Below, one piece after another: positions 32,931 to 44,195 of a DNA stretch of 64,000 bases. Positions within the stretch are counted from its first letter, which is position 1. Each line of letters opens with the position of its first letter. The translations under genes and the position numbers were made by a program. The notes under the pieces were generated by a model that made no database searches, was not told the origin of the DNA, and was given only the letters and a program-made list of their open reading frames with translations. Origin of the DNA: Epiperipatus broadwayi (lineage: Eukaryota; Onychophora; Udeonychophora; Euonychophora; Peripatidae); the NCBI GenBank assembly GCA_028023455.1, contig JAQFVV010012536.1, positions 2,376,001 to 2,440,000 on the forward strand, written 5' to 3'.

Positions 32931-34068
32931 ACTCAATTATTTTCTGAGCAATTAATTATACTTTTAATTTTATTAATCATACAGTTAACATATTGATTGT
33001 GTAAAATTGTTCATTTTATGCACTGTGGAGAAACATCACATCAAGAAATAAATATCTGTGGCATCAGTGTCACATTATTTAATGAAGTTGTAAATGTTAG
33101 AATTCATTAAATGTATGATTAATATTAGATGCTATATTATAATAAAGAAAGCAACTCATTAGCAAACTATCGCATATCATAAATTAAGCCGAGAGGTCAT
33201 CGCAGCCGCCTTGCAAGCAAGTATGACATGAAAAAAAAGGATGTGCTGTTTGGCGTTAGTGTTTTATTTCATCGGATAATTTTTATATATAAAGAAAACT
33301 TTTTTTTTCTTTCTAAGTTCTTCATTAAAAAATACTCTACCAATTAGACAATAATTGTGTAATAATGTTAGTATAAATATAATAATTTCTAGCTAAATAA
33401 AAGCATAAAGTATGTAGAGAGATGTCTGTTTTAACTGCAGGAAATATTGCATGTTCTAGTATATTATTTTTAACTATTTGTTACTATAGTAATGAAAAAG
33501 ATATTGTCTTTCATTTCTTAACTTTGGAGGACAAATTAAGTTTTCATGTAATAGACTAATCATACATACAGTAAAAAATAATAATAATAATGATGTTAAG
33601 AGATCATAAAATATATTTAGAATTTTAAACAGATGCCTTTGAAATATTTTTATTTTACATATGTTTGAATACAAATAAATAATGTTAAAATCTATAATTT
33701 TCAGAACGTATTTCTAAATTTTTATTATATGTTATACATGGGCACAGAGCACATTTTATCTTTTTCTCCAAAAAAAAAAAAGTCACACACACATATATAT
33801 AGTAGATTCATGGTCATCGAATCTTCTTTAATCTGTTATTTATCTTAATATCATATGGATTAATTATCATTATCTCTTTACCATTTACAATAATATAACC
33901 TATTTTATTGTTAGTTAACCACAGCATTTCTATGAATCATCCGGTAAATAGCATGTTTATTTATAAATAACTTTATTGAAAAAAACATATGTAAGAATGA
34001 TACATTTGTAAATCAAAAATAATGGTTATCCATGTTGCTCAGGCAACCAGATGGTCTGACGTGGTCTC
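32931..34068. other. AT-rich DNA
   Basis: Apart from the SINE remnant at 33187-33240, nothing was recognised. Confidence 0.5.
33187..33240 (+). mobile_element. tRNA-derived SINE, internally deleted (copy 5)
   Basis: GCCGAGAGGTCATCGCAGCC and GCCTTGCAAGCAAG (A-box side and anticodon arm) jump directly to TATGACATGAAAAAAAA. The B-box half is missing. No target duplication was seen. Confidence 0.65.
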
Positions 34069-34332
34069 TGGCGTTGTTTAATCCAGCTTATTCAGGCTCC
34101 ATGTGTTGTCAAATAAAAATCTGGACGAGATCATTCTGACCTTACGGCGAAATTCCTTCAGCTTGGAAATGAATGTGTCTTCAGGCTTGGAATGAGGAAT
34201 GGTAAACTTGTTGCGACATCTGGCCATCCAGGTGGCATAAGTGATAAAGGTCGAGAGTCTTGAGGTGACATAATTCCTGGACTTGAAAATCATACTCCAA
34301 CTTCCTTTCACGTAGATGGAGCATGGACGCAA
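34069..34332 (-). pseudogene. Possible LINE C-terminal fragment
   Basis: An open frame of 84 residues with less biased codons than its neighbours. It reads FITYATWMARCRNKFTIPHS then FISKLKEFRRKVRMISSRF. The W-x-x-R-C/N-x-F segment followed by a basic helix resembles the region after the RT in some LINEs. The weak similarity could mislead. No upstream RT domain is found next to it. Confidence 0.4.
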
Positions 34333-34485
34333 TCTATCTATATATTTTGTTTTTACAAAATATGTTTCACCATTGCTTTCTGATTTACTAGTATTAAATA
34401 ATTAATTCGCACAACCAAATCTTATTACTTACGAAATTCGCATTCCCATAATTAATAAACCCATCGCTTTTAATAAGCAATTTTA

Positions 34486-34555
34486 AAAAATCTGAAATTA
34501 ATATAAAACCAATAAAACAAAAAAATCTGAAATTAATATAAAACCAATAAAACAT
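34486..34555. repeat. Short direct duplication
   Basis: TCTGAAATTAATATAAAACC plus AATAAAAC occurs twice in tandem, just left of the hammerhead repeat. Confidence 0.8.
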
Positions 34556-34925
34556 CACATGACCACCATTTTATCTGACGACACAAGCATGTGTAGATAT
34601 TGAACTGGGTTCAGATCTATATGACTATACAAATGAATGAACTTGGATTGAAAACGTTATTGTGTTTTTATCTTGGGCTCATAGCTTTATAATTAATTAA
34701 AGGTAAAAGTTGGTTGCCAGAGGATTACCTAGATCTTAAAATCTAGATGCAGTGCTCTCAGATTCAAGGTGGCTCATCTGATGAAATCCACAAGCTAGAA
34801 ACTTGTCTGGAGGTACTGGATGAATAGGAACTAGGTAGGGATTTTATGTGCAAACCTTTTTGCATACATTGATTACTAGGGCTTGCACTGCATGGCGCTG
34901 CAGTATGGATAGTTCACTATGATTG
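34556..34925 (+). mobile_element. Hammerhead repeat, family 2b
   Basis: Begins with the inverted tail CATCACATGACCACCATTTT, continues with TAGATATTGAACTGGGTTCA (as at 18430), and carries one plus-strand hammerhead. It ends in GCTTGCACTGCATGGCGCTG and CAGTATGGATAGTT. It is non-coding. No target duplication was found. Confidence 0.6.
34755..34830 (+). ncRNA. Hammerhead ribozyme motif, core intact
   Basis: CUGAUGA at 34778-34784, GAAAC at 34798-34802, stem III AC/GU around UU, GUC cleavage triplet 34805-34807. Stem II (AUC/GCU) has one mismatch. Stem I is weak near the core: CUCAU against UGGAG. Confidence 0.58.
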
Positions 34926-35750
34926 AAATTAATGTACTGGATATTTTAAAAATCAATATTGGTATAATCCTAGTTTTGCTTTATTATGATAGATTTAACA
35001 AACCCATAACCACAGCTGTCAAATAATTCATCCTATGAGAATCATTTTCAGGTGTAAACAGTACTTGGCATTGCTTTTTACAATCAATATCTGTCTTCCC
35101 AAAATCCAGAGATTACTATAAAACTTATAAAATCTCAGGATAAAAAATGGATACAGACTATAAAAGAACACAAAACTTCCCAAGATTCAATAAAAAGGCT
35201 TATTAATTCCTTCTATACAAAGTTGTCACTAGAAATGTGATTACTAGCCTTATATGCTGAATTTCTAAACCCAAGATTGACAGAACTATAAAAATGTCAT
35301 TAGGTTAGAACTACATGTTTCTATTTCTTCTCTAATTTAAATTAATAAAACTCATAGATATTAACAAACCTGTTATTGACTATCTTAAATCTATAAAAAT
35401 TCAGAAAAAGATAAAATGCTGTTAGAGGTTTTAATATAATAAAACATTAAAAAGAAAACATGATTTTTATGCATCAACATTATTCATACAGAAATTATTT
35501 TTTTAAAAAAATTACCGTGAAAAAAAGTGTGATAATTAAAGTCTAATAAACCTAACAATAGTCCTATTGAGTGATTAGCTTAAGAATGATGCCAATAATT
35601 TAGGACTATCTATCTCTAAAAAGGCTATAAATTAGCCAGGGCAAAATTGAAAAGGGGCTCTAAATAAAAACTAAATTTTGATGCCACTTTTATTGAGCTA
35701 GGATGAGCTTATACCTTTGGGAGGGGGAAATTCCATTTCTAAAACAATAA
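34926..35750. other. AT-rich DNA
   Basis: No gene was recognised with confidence. Some stretches (35090-35200) read open but carry no motif I can name. Confidence 0.45.
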
Positions 35751-35897
35751 GTAAAAAATCACATGGTCACCATTTTGTATGCTTACACAAGCTGTTAAAA
35801 CAGTAGCAAACTCTCCATATGGTAGTGCCACCTAGTACAAGCCAGAGTAAACAATGGCTGCAAGAAGATTTGTGAATAAAATCTCTATCTAATGTGT

Positions 35898-35950
35898 GTG
35901 CATCCAATATCACCAGATTAATTTCCAGCTTGTAGTTTTCATCAGTTAAC
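35898..35950 (-). ncRNA. Hammerhead ribozyme motif, minus strand
   Basis: On the minus strand CUGAUGA (35946-35940), stem II with one mismatch, GAAAU (35925-35921), stem III AU/AU, cleavage triplet AUC. AUC fits the NUH rule. Stem I near the core is weak. Confidence 0.52.
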
Positions 35951-36005
35951 TAAATATGCAAAATATGGTTGCATTAGATACTAAGATTTAGATGCAGTGC
36001 TCTCA

Positions 36006-36066
36006 GATCCAAGGCTCCTCACTGATGAAAACCACAAGCTAGAAACTAGTCTGGGAATATTGGATG
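36006..36066 (+). ncRNA. Hammerhead ribozyme motif, near-intact
   Basis: Distal stem I is ATCCAA (36007-36012) with TTGGAT (36060-36065), and proximal stem I is CUCA with UGGG (one G-U). Core CUGAUGA at 36022-36028, stem II with one mismatch, GAAAC at 36042-36046, 2-bp stem III AC/GU around UA, cut after GUC at 36051. All core positions follow the hammerhead consensus. The very short stem III suggests that a dimer would be needed for efficient cleavage. Confidence 0.7.
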
Positions 36067-36150
36067 AGTAGGCAATAGATAGAGATTGTATGTACAAACC
36101 TTCTTGTGTCCATTGATTACTAAGATTTGCATTGGATAGGAGAGTTTTGT

Positions 36151-36955
36151 TTTTAGCTTTTCTTAAAATGCAATATTGTTACCTGACAAAATTCTCTCCA
36201 GCAGAAAAAAATTTCAAGTTTAATGCTGATATCTTGATCTCATAAAAGAGGTCTATCCCAGAAATATAATAACGCAATGAAAAGTTTGAAAATCTTTTTC
36301 AAAGACTTGAGTCTTGCCTTAGTTCAACTTTTCATTTAAACATCAGAGCAATATCTTTGTGTGTGTGACTGTAGACTGAAACATGACCTTATCCAATACT
36401 GTTGGGAGTAATTTGTTAACTTTCTCATTTTCTAGATGTTAAATATAAAATATTTTTAGAAACAAATTCCTTTGAAATGTAGTCGCTACTTTTATTTTAA
36501 GTACTATAAAAACGATTTTCTTAGCACTAACATTTTATTGCTTACTATAGTGCATCTATTTGGGGGGAAAAGATTTTATAACAAATTTCAAATTATAAAA
36601 TTAAATATTACCATTCGCACGTTCTCTTTTTGGATGATCCTTCTATCCTTTCACATATTTTCCATCAACTATCAAAATAAAAGCTCCCATAAAAAATGCA
36701 TAAAAATCTATTAAGTAGATCATATTTATCACCAATTTATGGTGTAGTTTCAATCACTTAAGAAATCAAGATCTTTTTGAATGTTCAATCCAGAAACTAT
36801 TCAAAAACCACCAAATTATGTCTTATATGCCTTTTTAAGACCTCAAATTTATTTTCCCAGATCCATCTGATTTACATTTTTCTAAGTGTTAATGGAATGC
36901 CGTTAAAGTCTCTGCACTTATCTTCCTGAGGAGTTTATTTAACGCACATTGATTA
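36151..36955. other. AT-rich DNA
   Basis: The 80-codon open frame at 36472-36714 has no motif and AT-biased codons. Nothing else was seen. Confidence 0.5.
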
Positions 36956-36958
36956 TGT

Positions 36959-37135
36959 AAGTAATATTTATTAAGGCAATAAACCTATAGCATGTGCGGT
37001 TGAAAATGCGAAGGTAGGGACCTCTACCCTCTTTTTTTCCAATGTGTAAGCTTGTGGTTAAGACCTGTAGAGGTCGCTACCTTCGCATTTTCAACCGCAC
37101 ATGCTTTAGGTTTATTACCTTAGTAAATATTACTT
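36959..37135. repeat. Foldback element with 69-bp arms
   Basis: Arms 36959-37027 and 37067-37135 are almost perfectly complementary, with a GC-richer inner part (GCATGTGCGGTTGAAAATGC, GAAGGTAG). The loop is 39 bp. The low divergence suggests it is young or kept. No target duplication was found outside the arms. Confidence 0.8.
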
Positions 37136-38080
37136 CCTGTGAAGTGAAAATTAAAGTCTCTTACTTATCTATTTGTGGTTATATATACCATGGAATGCAA
37201 TTTTTTATGGTCCAATATTGGCACACATAATAGAATTGATAAATCACTAGATAATTTATTTCCTGATTATAATCTTTACAGATTCTTGTCAATTAGCCAA
37301 AGTAAATTTTATTTTTATTATTATTATCATCATCGAAAAAAACTTTCCTCCTTTGAACATTTCATTCACATCATGGCAGTAAAAGTGCATCACTTTCTCT
37401 CTCTCTCTCTATATATATATATATAGATATACCAGTCTTTCCCTATCTTTATCTCCTCTATTTATCTTTTTCTAACTCTCGCCTAATAACTAATATAATT
37501 TTTTAAATCAAATTCACTTATTATAAAAAAAACAAAAATATTATTTAATTAAATGTGTTATTCTTTTAATAAAAATAATTGAGTTATTATAATGGTTATT
37601 AATTTTAATTTTCATTGATTTTTTAATGTAGCTCTCATTTGATTAAGGTTTTTTTTACATAAAAAAAACATATTTAATAAAGTATTTTCGTTTTATAATA
37701 ATTTATAAAATCTTTAATAAAGATTTTAAACTTATGCTGAAATTCTTCTTTTTTTAAAAAAAAAAAAAAAAGCATATCTTCATTCTTTGAAAGATCATGT
37801 GATGGAATTCAAATACCCAAGTTGCAAACAAAACACTACAGTTTTTTCTTTCATTACTGATCACCATTTCCATATTGTCTGACTTTTATAAATCTATCAG
37901 TAAGGTTTATTTATGACCAATAATCAATAACTTAATTCCACGCAAGTTAAGAATTTTTCCACTTGCCTTACTTGCCTCCAATCCGGCTTGCTTTTCAATT
38001 ATTGTTATTAAATACTATATCTAAATATAATATTTTACCTGACCAAATATAGATTAAATGGAAGTACTGAAACTCCCACT
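37136..38080. other. AT-rich DNA
   Basis: Microsatellite (CT)/(TA) at about 37393-37430 and poly(A)/poly(T) runs. No gene was recognised. Confidence 0.5.
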
Positions 38081-38274
38081 GAACTTTTTGTAGACATTCT
38101 GCCAGTAAATAGAAAATGTAGAATGAGACACCTGTAGTTTAGCTTTGATCGTATATATAATATATATCATGCTATTATAAGGGACTTTAAACTCAGACTT
38201 TCATACTACCCACATCTATCCAATCAATCTTATACGACTGATACACATGATGGCATGCATGTGAAAAAGGTCAA

Positions 38275-38330
38275 TGATCTCCAATATACTTATTTTGTGC
38301 TGAACCAGCACTTATCAGTTGGTATTGGAT
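38275..38330 (-). ncRNA. Hammerhead motif, minus strand, two core changes
   Basis: Stem II is perfect (GUGCUG/CAGCAC, loop GUU) and stem I UUGG/CCAA is present. The core reads CUGAUAA and AAAA, that is G8 to A and G12 to A. It should be inactive. Confidence 0.6.
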
Positions 38331-38563
38331 AACCATCTTCCACACATATATACAATCATTGCTCAATTTATAGTAAAGTAGCAAATCTTCAAACTTTAAA
38401 GGACAAGCTGCAATCCTCTCCAACTCTTCAGCCATCCATATCATTTCATCCTCTGATGACTGAAGAGTTAGAGAATGGAGAAGATTGTAACTTGTCCTTT
38501 AAAGTTAAAAGATTTGCTAGTTTAATATTAACTGAGCATTGATTGTATATATTTATGGGAGAT

Positions 38564-38625
38564 GGTGATCTGGACCAACTGATGAGTGCTGATTCAGCTT
38601 GAAAAGCGTATATTCGAGATCATTG
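38564..38625 (+). ncRNA. Hammerhead ribozyme motif, core intact
   Basis: Distal stem I is TGATC (38566-38570) with GATCA (38618-38622). Proximal stem I is CCAA with UUCG (one mismatch). CUGAUGA is at 38579-38585. Stem II is GCUG/CAGC with loop AUU, plus weaker flanking pairs. GAAA is at 38601-38604 and the cleavage triplet AUA at 38610-38612. Stem III is weakened. The family consensus, judged with 60690-60750 and 7004-7065, is a textbook type I hammerhead with stem III AUG/CAU. Confidence 0.7.
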
Positions 38626-38880
38626 ATTTTTTTTTCCACATGTATGTCATCATGTATATTAGTTGTATAAGATGAATTGGATAACTGTTGAGAGTTTAAA
38701 AATCTGAGTTTAAGTTCCTTATAATTACATTAAGTTTAGTATAGACTATATACATGTATTTAAATATTATATATATAATGCTGTATGTGTCTGTCAGTAA
38801 AATGTATGCTTATGTACGAACAAAGCTAAAGTGTAGTTGGACTCATTCTACATTTTACATTTACTGACAGTTAGTTTACA

Positions 38881-39970
38881 AATAGCTTGCTGGAAATCGT
38901 TCGTATTATTTTATTTAAATATAATATCTAGAAAATAAAAAGTTTCATCAAATGTTTAGCGTGGGGGGTTTATTTACATGTGGCATGACAATGACTGTTT
39001 TCTCTTCCTTCTATTAGTAGTATATAATTTATTATCTCACTTTTCCTTGCAATACTGGCAGATCTATTCGAATAAATATATATGCAGTTCAGTAAATATT
39101 GACTAAACAGACGTAAAAATGATATTACCTTACATTTGTACTAATTTGAATCAATATATTTTTATGGGACAAGGTTTATCATCATTTATTCTTCTGAATT
39201 GTCAATCAAATGCAAATTGAAAAGTTTCCCAAGCTTATTAATCCATAGTTCTATTCTTCTACACCATTTCAGAAAATATCTCTCATATATTGCTCACTCA
39301 TATGGTCTCTTTCTAGCATTTTAGAACTTTAAGACTCTAGTTACCTATCTATTGCAACCTTATCTAGTGACATGTTCAGGTCAACTCAGTAAATGTGAAA
39401 TGTTTAATTAAGAAATCAGATATATTAATCTTTAACTAAGATTTAAAGTTTATATCTAGGCTAAAGACAATCTCTAGTTTAGTAAATGATTATTGATAAT
39501 CATTACTCTATATTTCTGAAGTGGATGGTGTTAAAGTTATGGATGGAGTAAATTTGACACTTGTAAATCAAAATATAACAATTTGTTGATATCTGTTTTT
39601 TTTTTCTTTCATGCATTTGGCTTTTGATTCCTTGTCTAGTTTGAAATTTCTGCTTTGCTGATCTTTTATTAAATGCTCAATTCTCAAAATAAATTTATTA
39701 AAAACTTTTCAAATGCAAAGGCATATTTTTTTTAATATTAAATAATTTCAATTGACAGCAGATAATCCAAATTTAATTCTATGATTAATTTCATTCATAT
39801 TTTTTCAATGTACATTAATAATCTAAGCAATATATTTATATATTAATTCCTAATTTATTATTATCAATGCCACTTCCCCTTACTTTTTTGAAAAGCCATT
39901 AAACATAACCTTAATCATTTTAACATAACTTTAGTTTTTTTATAACCTTTATTTAAAAGGTCTTATAATT
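38881..39970. other. AT-rich DNA
   Basis: No gene, RNA or repeat was recognised. Confidence 0.5.
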
Positions 39971-39971
39971 G

Positions 39972-40194
39972 CAAGGAAATCAAGTCATATATCACATTAT
40001 TTAATTTAATAAGCTTATATTATACTGCTAAAACTATTAATATATGGTATATCTGAAATTTAGTTCAGTCCCATATGGCTATTTAAGTTAGATAGCTGGA
40101 TTTGAAGAAATATGGATGTCTGAAAATTTCACATATTTTACTTAATAGTTAAACATTAAATAAAGTGCTGGCCTTGACCTGGTATTTTAAAATG
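39972..40194 (-). mobile_element. Truncated hammerhead repeat (family 1)
   Basis: Starts with the inverted family-1 tail (ATAATTGCAAGGAAATCAAG, TCATATATCACAT) and continues through TATTAATATATGGTATATCT and GGCTATTTAAGTTAGATAGC. It stops just before the place where the ribozyme should be. Loss from the 5' side with the tail kept is what incomplete reverse transcription would give. It lies directly against the LINE at 40195. Confidence 0.65.
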
Positions 40195-40210
40195 CAGATA
40201 CAAAGAATAT

Positions 40211-40408
40211 GTGAAATTTGCTAGTGTGATTTCTTCAGGACTTGAATGGAGAACATCACTTGTAGCTAAGGAATTGTCAAGATTTAAAAGTGATTTAACT
40301 GTTCTTAGTGAAACTCATTTTAGAAAAAAACTTTTAGCTAAACAAGTTGTGTTTTGTAAGGAAATATCAAATGAAAGGAGTCTGCATTATGTTGAATTAG
40401 TAGTTTAG
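40211..40408 (+). pseudogene. LINE AP-endonuclease N-terminal piece
   Basis: The 65-residue open stretch has EWRTSLVAKELSRFKSDLTV and LSETHF. In the family this is the segment where the endonuclease starts, with the conserved Glu of SET(R/H) in the active site. The rest of the nuclease is broken by stops. Confidence 0.65.
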
Positions 40409-41526
40409 GTATAAATTGTAGTTTTTTTTATTCTTTGAATTATTGGATGTATTGGTTTTGTCCAGTGGTATTTATCACATGTTTTGGATGCTCATCCTTT
40501 GATATTAGATCCTAAGAATTCTGTAAAAGAAAGTTTTTATTATTCTCTGGATATTGTTATGACATCAGTACAATTAATTATATGACTGAATTTTTCTTTT
40601 CCTAGACATTTAATGAGTGTGATTAGAACAATATACTTTGGATTTTGCAGAAGAAATAGTACTTTTGTTGTAAAGTCAAATGGTCCAATGCTACTAAATT
40701 TTTGAATAAGATTTGAATTAATCATCATAAATATTTTGTTTAAGCAGAAAAATTACTATAAATAATTTGAACGTTTCTAAGCTCAAAACAATGGCATTTA
40801 ATAGAATATTATGTTGTTAGAAGTCAGAGTGAGAATAGATATTCATATTACACATGCACTTGTCAAGTACAGTTTGCAGAATGGATCATAGATTAATATA
40901 TTTTGAGGTTAAAATTAGTTGCATTAAAAAATAGGTCATTAAACAATAAAATTGCCAGTTTGGATTTTCAAATTTTTTATCTTACTGGAGAACAAAAATC
41001 TCTATTCGAGATATAATTAAGTCTATGTTGGGTTCACTTCACTTAATAGAAGAATCTTGAATACCTTTCTAACGATTCTATTATTAATGACTTAATTAAA
41101 TGACAATGTGTTATTTTCTACTTGGTAGAATAATGAATTCAATGTGGACCTTTATAAGCAGTTTAGAAATTTAAAGGCAGGGATTCAAAAAATGACACAA
41201 AATCTTGAAAATGATTGGTGGATGTTGAAAAGAAGATATAATCCAATGATTATGACTTTTTAGTTTTTGATGCAATGAAATAATATGCGGAACTTCACAA
41301 ATGATATAATAATCCTATGAAGTGCATGGATTGCACTATTGTCTTTTATGACAATAATGATATTTTGAACAGGTGGAATGTTTTAGCCATCTTTTGAATG
41401 ATAATGCAATAATTGCAAAGAAATTAAATCATAAATCACATGACTGAATTTTATAAGCTTGTATTACAATTGTTATATAATGAGCATGCCAATAACTCTT
41501 AACAAAGCTTTTCAGAATACCCTATC

Positions 41527-41588
41527 CTCTGACAGGTTTCTAGCTCTGGCTTTCATCAGTGAGACACTAGGATATTCAAGCATTAGAT
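41527..41588 (-). ncRNA. Hammerhead ribozyme motif, minus strand, near-intact
   Basis: On the minus strand: CUCA, CUGAUGA (41559-41553), stem II AGC/GCU with loop CAGA, GAAAC (41540-41536), stem III AC/GU around CU, cleavage triplet GUC (41533-41531). Only the first stem I pair is a mismatch. One of the best preserved sites. Confidence 0.68.
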
Positions 41589-41639
41589 TTAAAATACCAG
41601 GTCAAACCCAGCACTTTATCTAATGTTTAACTATTAACT

Positions 41640-41697
41640 AGCTCCTCACTGATGAAAGTCAGAGCTAGAAACTGGCCTGAGGATAGCGATATTCTGA
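41640..41697 (+). ncRNA. Hammerhead motif, plus strand, cleavage site changed
   Basis: Stem I is a perfect CCUCA/UGAGG. CUGAUGA is at 41649-41655, stem II AGU/GCU with loop CAGA, GAAAC at 41668-41672. The triplet reads GCC instead of GUC, so the required U is lost. Confidence 0.62.
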
Positions 41698-42896
41698 AAA
41701 GCTTGTTAAGGGCTACTGGCATGCTTATCACACAATGATAATGCAAGTATGGAAGTGGTGACTTTTAGTGATACATCCATTCTAACTAGTCATTTAGATT
41801 TGAGCAAAAATATCCAGCTCAATGAAATTCCATCTTTTTGAAAATCTTAAAAATAAAAAGCTGCAATTTCTGATGAGATCCCAGAATAGTTTCCAAGATG
41901 ATGGCAATATCTTAGTTTCAGAGGTGTAGGAATTTTTTTTAAATATATCACATGAACTTTCATGTGCCTCTATTGTTCCAAGGGGTAAAATAAAGATGGC
42001 AGATAAGTCTATAGTAATCACCATCAAATATCATAGTTGTCTAATTCAGCAAAAGTGCTTTCAAGGATCTAAATGAATTGTTTCATTGTGACTTTAGAGA
42101 ATTAAGAATTGTTTTGTAACAATATCTGAAATTATTTACTTAATCATCAAAATTAACTGTATCTCTTCCCATGATGAAAAATTTAAGATGTTTGAAAACA
42201 TGCATTAAGAATATTTTCCATTAGAGATGTTTGGAGTAATTCGTAGGCAAATTTATTAAACAGGTGTGAAATTTGTGATATCCATTTTACAACAGAATTT
42301 TTAAATTAAACCAATTAAAAACAAGAAGCTTGATCATATTCTGACTTGTAAACTTTCAGTATTATTAATTCAAAAGATGATCTTGAAAATATTCATAATG
42401 ATTTAAATGCAACTTATAAATTCTACTTTTGTTCAATAATTAAACTGTCAAAAATGTAACCTCTTTTTCAGGTATTGATTAAAAAAAAAAATCTTTAACA
42501 AAACTTTGTTTGGATTAATATCGATTTGAAAATGCAAATTATTTTAAACATTTTGGATGCATTTTAGGAATGAAGACAGGCTTGGCTCTTGAGGTGAAAC
42601 ATTTACTACATTGAATGATAGGATATTTCAGTGTGATATAACTACTATAATTATATTAGTTGTGTATAGGCTGTGATTTTTCTCAAATTCATAGCATGCA
42701 TATGAGATATTAACCCTTTATTGTTTTAATGCAAATTCATTGGAAAAATCACAAGGTGTCATAAGATTCTAAAAATTTGGTAGCAACATCATAAAACCAA
42801 TTGCTATGTTTTTCAGTTTACGATGTGTAAACTACTGAATTTACTATGTTTTATAAAGAGCTCACAAATAAGCTCTTAACAAGCTTTGCAGTATAT

Positions 42897-42957
42897 CCTC
42901 AACCCCAGACTAGTTTCTGCTACTGGCTTCATCACTGAGGTGCCAGAATATTCAAGT
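42897..42957 (-). ncRNA. Hammerhead motif, unit 1 (C3 changed)
   Basis: On the minus strand GUGAUGA (42935-42929) in place of CUGAUGA. GAAAC (42917-42913), UA loop and GUC (42910-42908) are intact, followed by UGGGG. Confidence 0.55.
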
Positions 42958-43274
42958 ATTAGATTAAAAATACCAGGACAAGCGCAGCTCTTTATCTAAT
43001 GGAGAACTACTAAGTAGAAAATCTGAAATTTTCAGACATCCATATGTTTTCCAATCCAGCTATCTAACTTAAATAGCTATATGGGACTGAACTAAGTTCA
43101 GATACACCATATATTAATAGCTTTAGTAATATAAAATCACCAAAGCCTTAATAGCAAAAAATAAAATTACAAATAAATCAAGTCAGATGTCACATGATCT
43201 AATTTAAACAAGCTTGCATTACAAATGTTTTATAAAGAGCCCACAAATAAGCTCTTAACAAGCTTTGCAGAATA

Positions 43275-43330
43275 TGCTTAACCCCAGTCTCTCCTACTGG
43301 CTTCATCAGTGAGGTGCCAGGATATTCAAG
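43275..43330 (-). ncRNA. Hammerhead motif, unit 2 (deleted)
   Basis: On the minus strand CUCA and CUGAUGA (43309-43303) are intact, but a deletion removes GAAAC and part of stem III. It is inactive. Confidence 0.5.
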
Positions 43331-43789
43331 CATTAGATTAAAAATACTAGGATAAGCCCAGCTCTTTACCTAATGATAACTATTAAGTAGAAAATCTGAA
43401 ATTTTCAGACATCCATATGTCTTCCAATCCAGATATTTAACTTAAACCGCCATATAGGACAACTAAGTTCAGATACATCATATATTAATAGCTTTAGCAA
43501 TATAAAATTGCCAAAGCCTTAATAACAAAAAATTAAAATTAGGTCATGTGACATCTGACTTGATTTATTTGTAAATTTTATTTTTTGCTATTAAGGCTTT
43601 GGTGATTTTATATTTCTAAAGCTATTAATATATGGTGTATCTGAACTTAGTTCAGTCCCATATAGCTATTTAAGTTAAATAGCTGGATTAGAAGACATAT
43701 GGATGTCTGAAATTTTCAGATTTTCTACTTAATAGTTATCCATCAGATAAAGAGCTGGACTTGTCCTAGTATTTTTAATCTAATACTTA

Positions 43790-43852
43790 AATTTCCTGGC
43801 ACCTCACTGACAAAGCCAATAGCAGAAACCAGTCTGGGGATGAGGATATTCT
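43790..43852 (+). ncRNA. Hammerhead motif, unit 3 (core changed)
   Basis: The core reads CUGACAA (43807-43813). GAAAC at 43824-43828, CA loop and GUC at 43831-43833 are intact, followed by UGGGG. Confidence 0.52.
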
Positions 43853-44132
43853 GCAAACCTTGTTAAGAGCTTATTTGTGAGTTCTTTATAAAACATTTGT
43901 AATGCAAGCTTGTTTAAATTAGGTCATGTTGCTATTAAGGCTTTGGCAATTTTATATTGCTAAAGCTATTAATATATGGTATATCTGAACATAGTTCAGT
44001 CCCTTATGGCTATTTAAGGTAGATAGCTAGATTGGAAGACATATGGATGATTGAAAATTTCAGATTTTCTACTTAATAGTTATACATTAGATAAAGAGCT
44101 GGGCTTGTCCTAGTATTTTTAATCTAATGCTT

Positions 44133-44195
44133 GAATATCCTGGTATCTCACTGATGAAGCCAGTAGCAGAAACCAGTCTGGGGTTGAGGATATTC
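44133..44195 (+). ncRNA. Hammerhead ribozyme motif, unit 4, near-intact
   Basis: Distal stem I is a perfect 8-bp pairing, GAATATCC (44133-44140) with GGATATTC (44188-44195). Proximal stem I is CUCA/UGGG with one G-U. CUGAUGA is at 44151-44157 and GAAAC at 44169-44173. Stem III is AC/GU around CA, and the cut falls after GUC at 44178. Stem II is short (GC/GC, loop CAGUA). All invariant core bases are present. The best candidate for a self-cleaving copy. Confidence 0.72.

Larger units (their letters stand above)
35753..36150. mobile_element. Hammerhead palindrome (family 2)
   Basis: Left arm: the inverted tail ATCACATGGTCACCATTTTG, then GCTGTTAAAACAGTAGCAAA, CTCCATATGGTAGTGCCACC and a minus-strand hammerhead. 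Right arm: a plus-strand hammerhead, then TGTGTCCATTGATTACTAAG and TTGCATTGGATAGGAGAGTT. The arms are about 190 bp, joined by a short centre (about 35948-36000). The right end lacks the tail. Confidence 0.7.
38085..38880. mobile_element. Large hammerhead palindrome (family 4)
   Basis: Two inverted arms of nearly 400 bp centred at about 38455. Outer landmarks are GAAAATGTAGAATGAGACAC (left) and GACTCATTCTACATTTTACA (right). Inner landmarks are AACTTTAAAGGACAAG and CTTGTCCTTTAAAGTT, then CCAACTCTTCAG and CTGAAGAGTTAG at the centre. Each arm carries one hammerhead motif on opposite strands (38275-38330 minus; 38564-38625 plus). It is non-coding. A second copy lies at 60045-60862. Exact ends and target duplication are not resolved. 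Confidence 0.75.
41410..41733. mobile_element. Hammerhead palindrome (family 1) inside the LINE
   Basis: A 324-bp insertion flanked by the 13-bp duplication AATGATAATGCAA (41397-41409 and 41734-41746). Removing it joins two LINE segments. It begins with the inverted tail TAATTGCAAAGAAATTAAAT and then the arm GAGCATGCCAATAACTCTTA, and ends with the matching arm TTAAGGGCTACTGGCATGC. A minus-strand and a plus-strand hammerhead face away from each other. It is non-coding. Confidence 0.85.

Noticed and set aside
36472-36714. 80-codon open frame
   Set aside because: Codon content follows the AT bias and no motif, signal peptide or similarity is visible.
42270-42310. C2H2 zinc-finger gene near 42.3 kb
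   Set aside because: Only one Cys pair reads well; the stretch lies inside a decayed LINE and no second finger follows.
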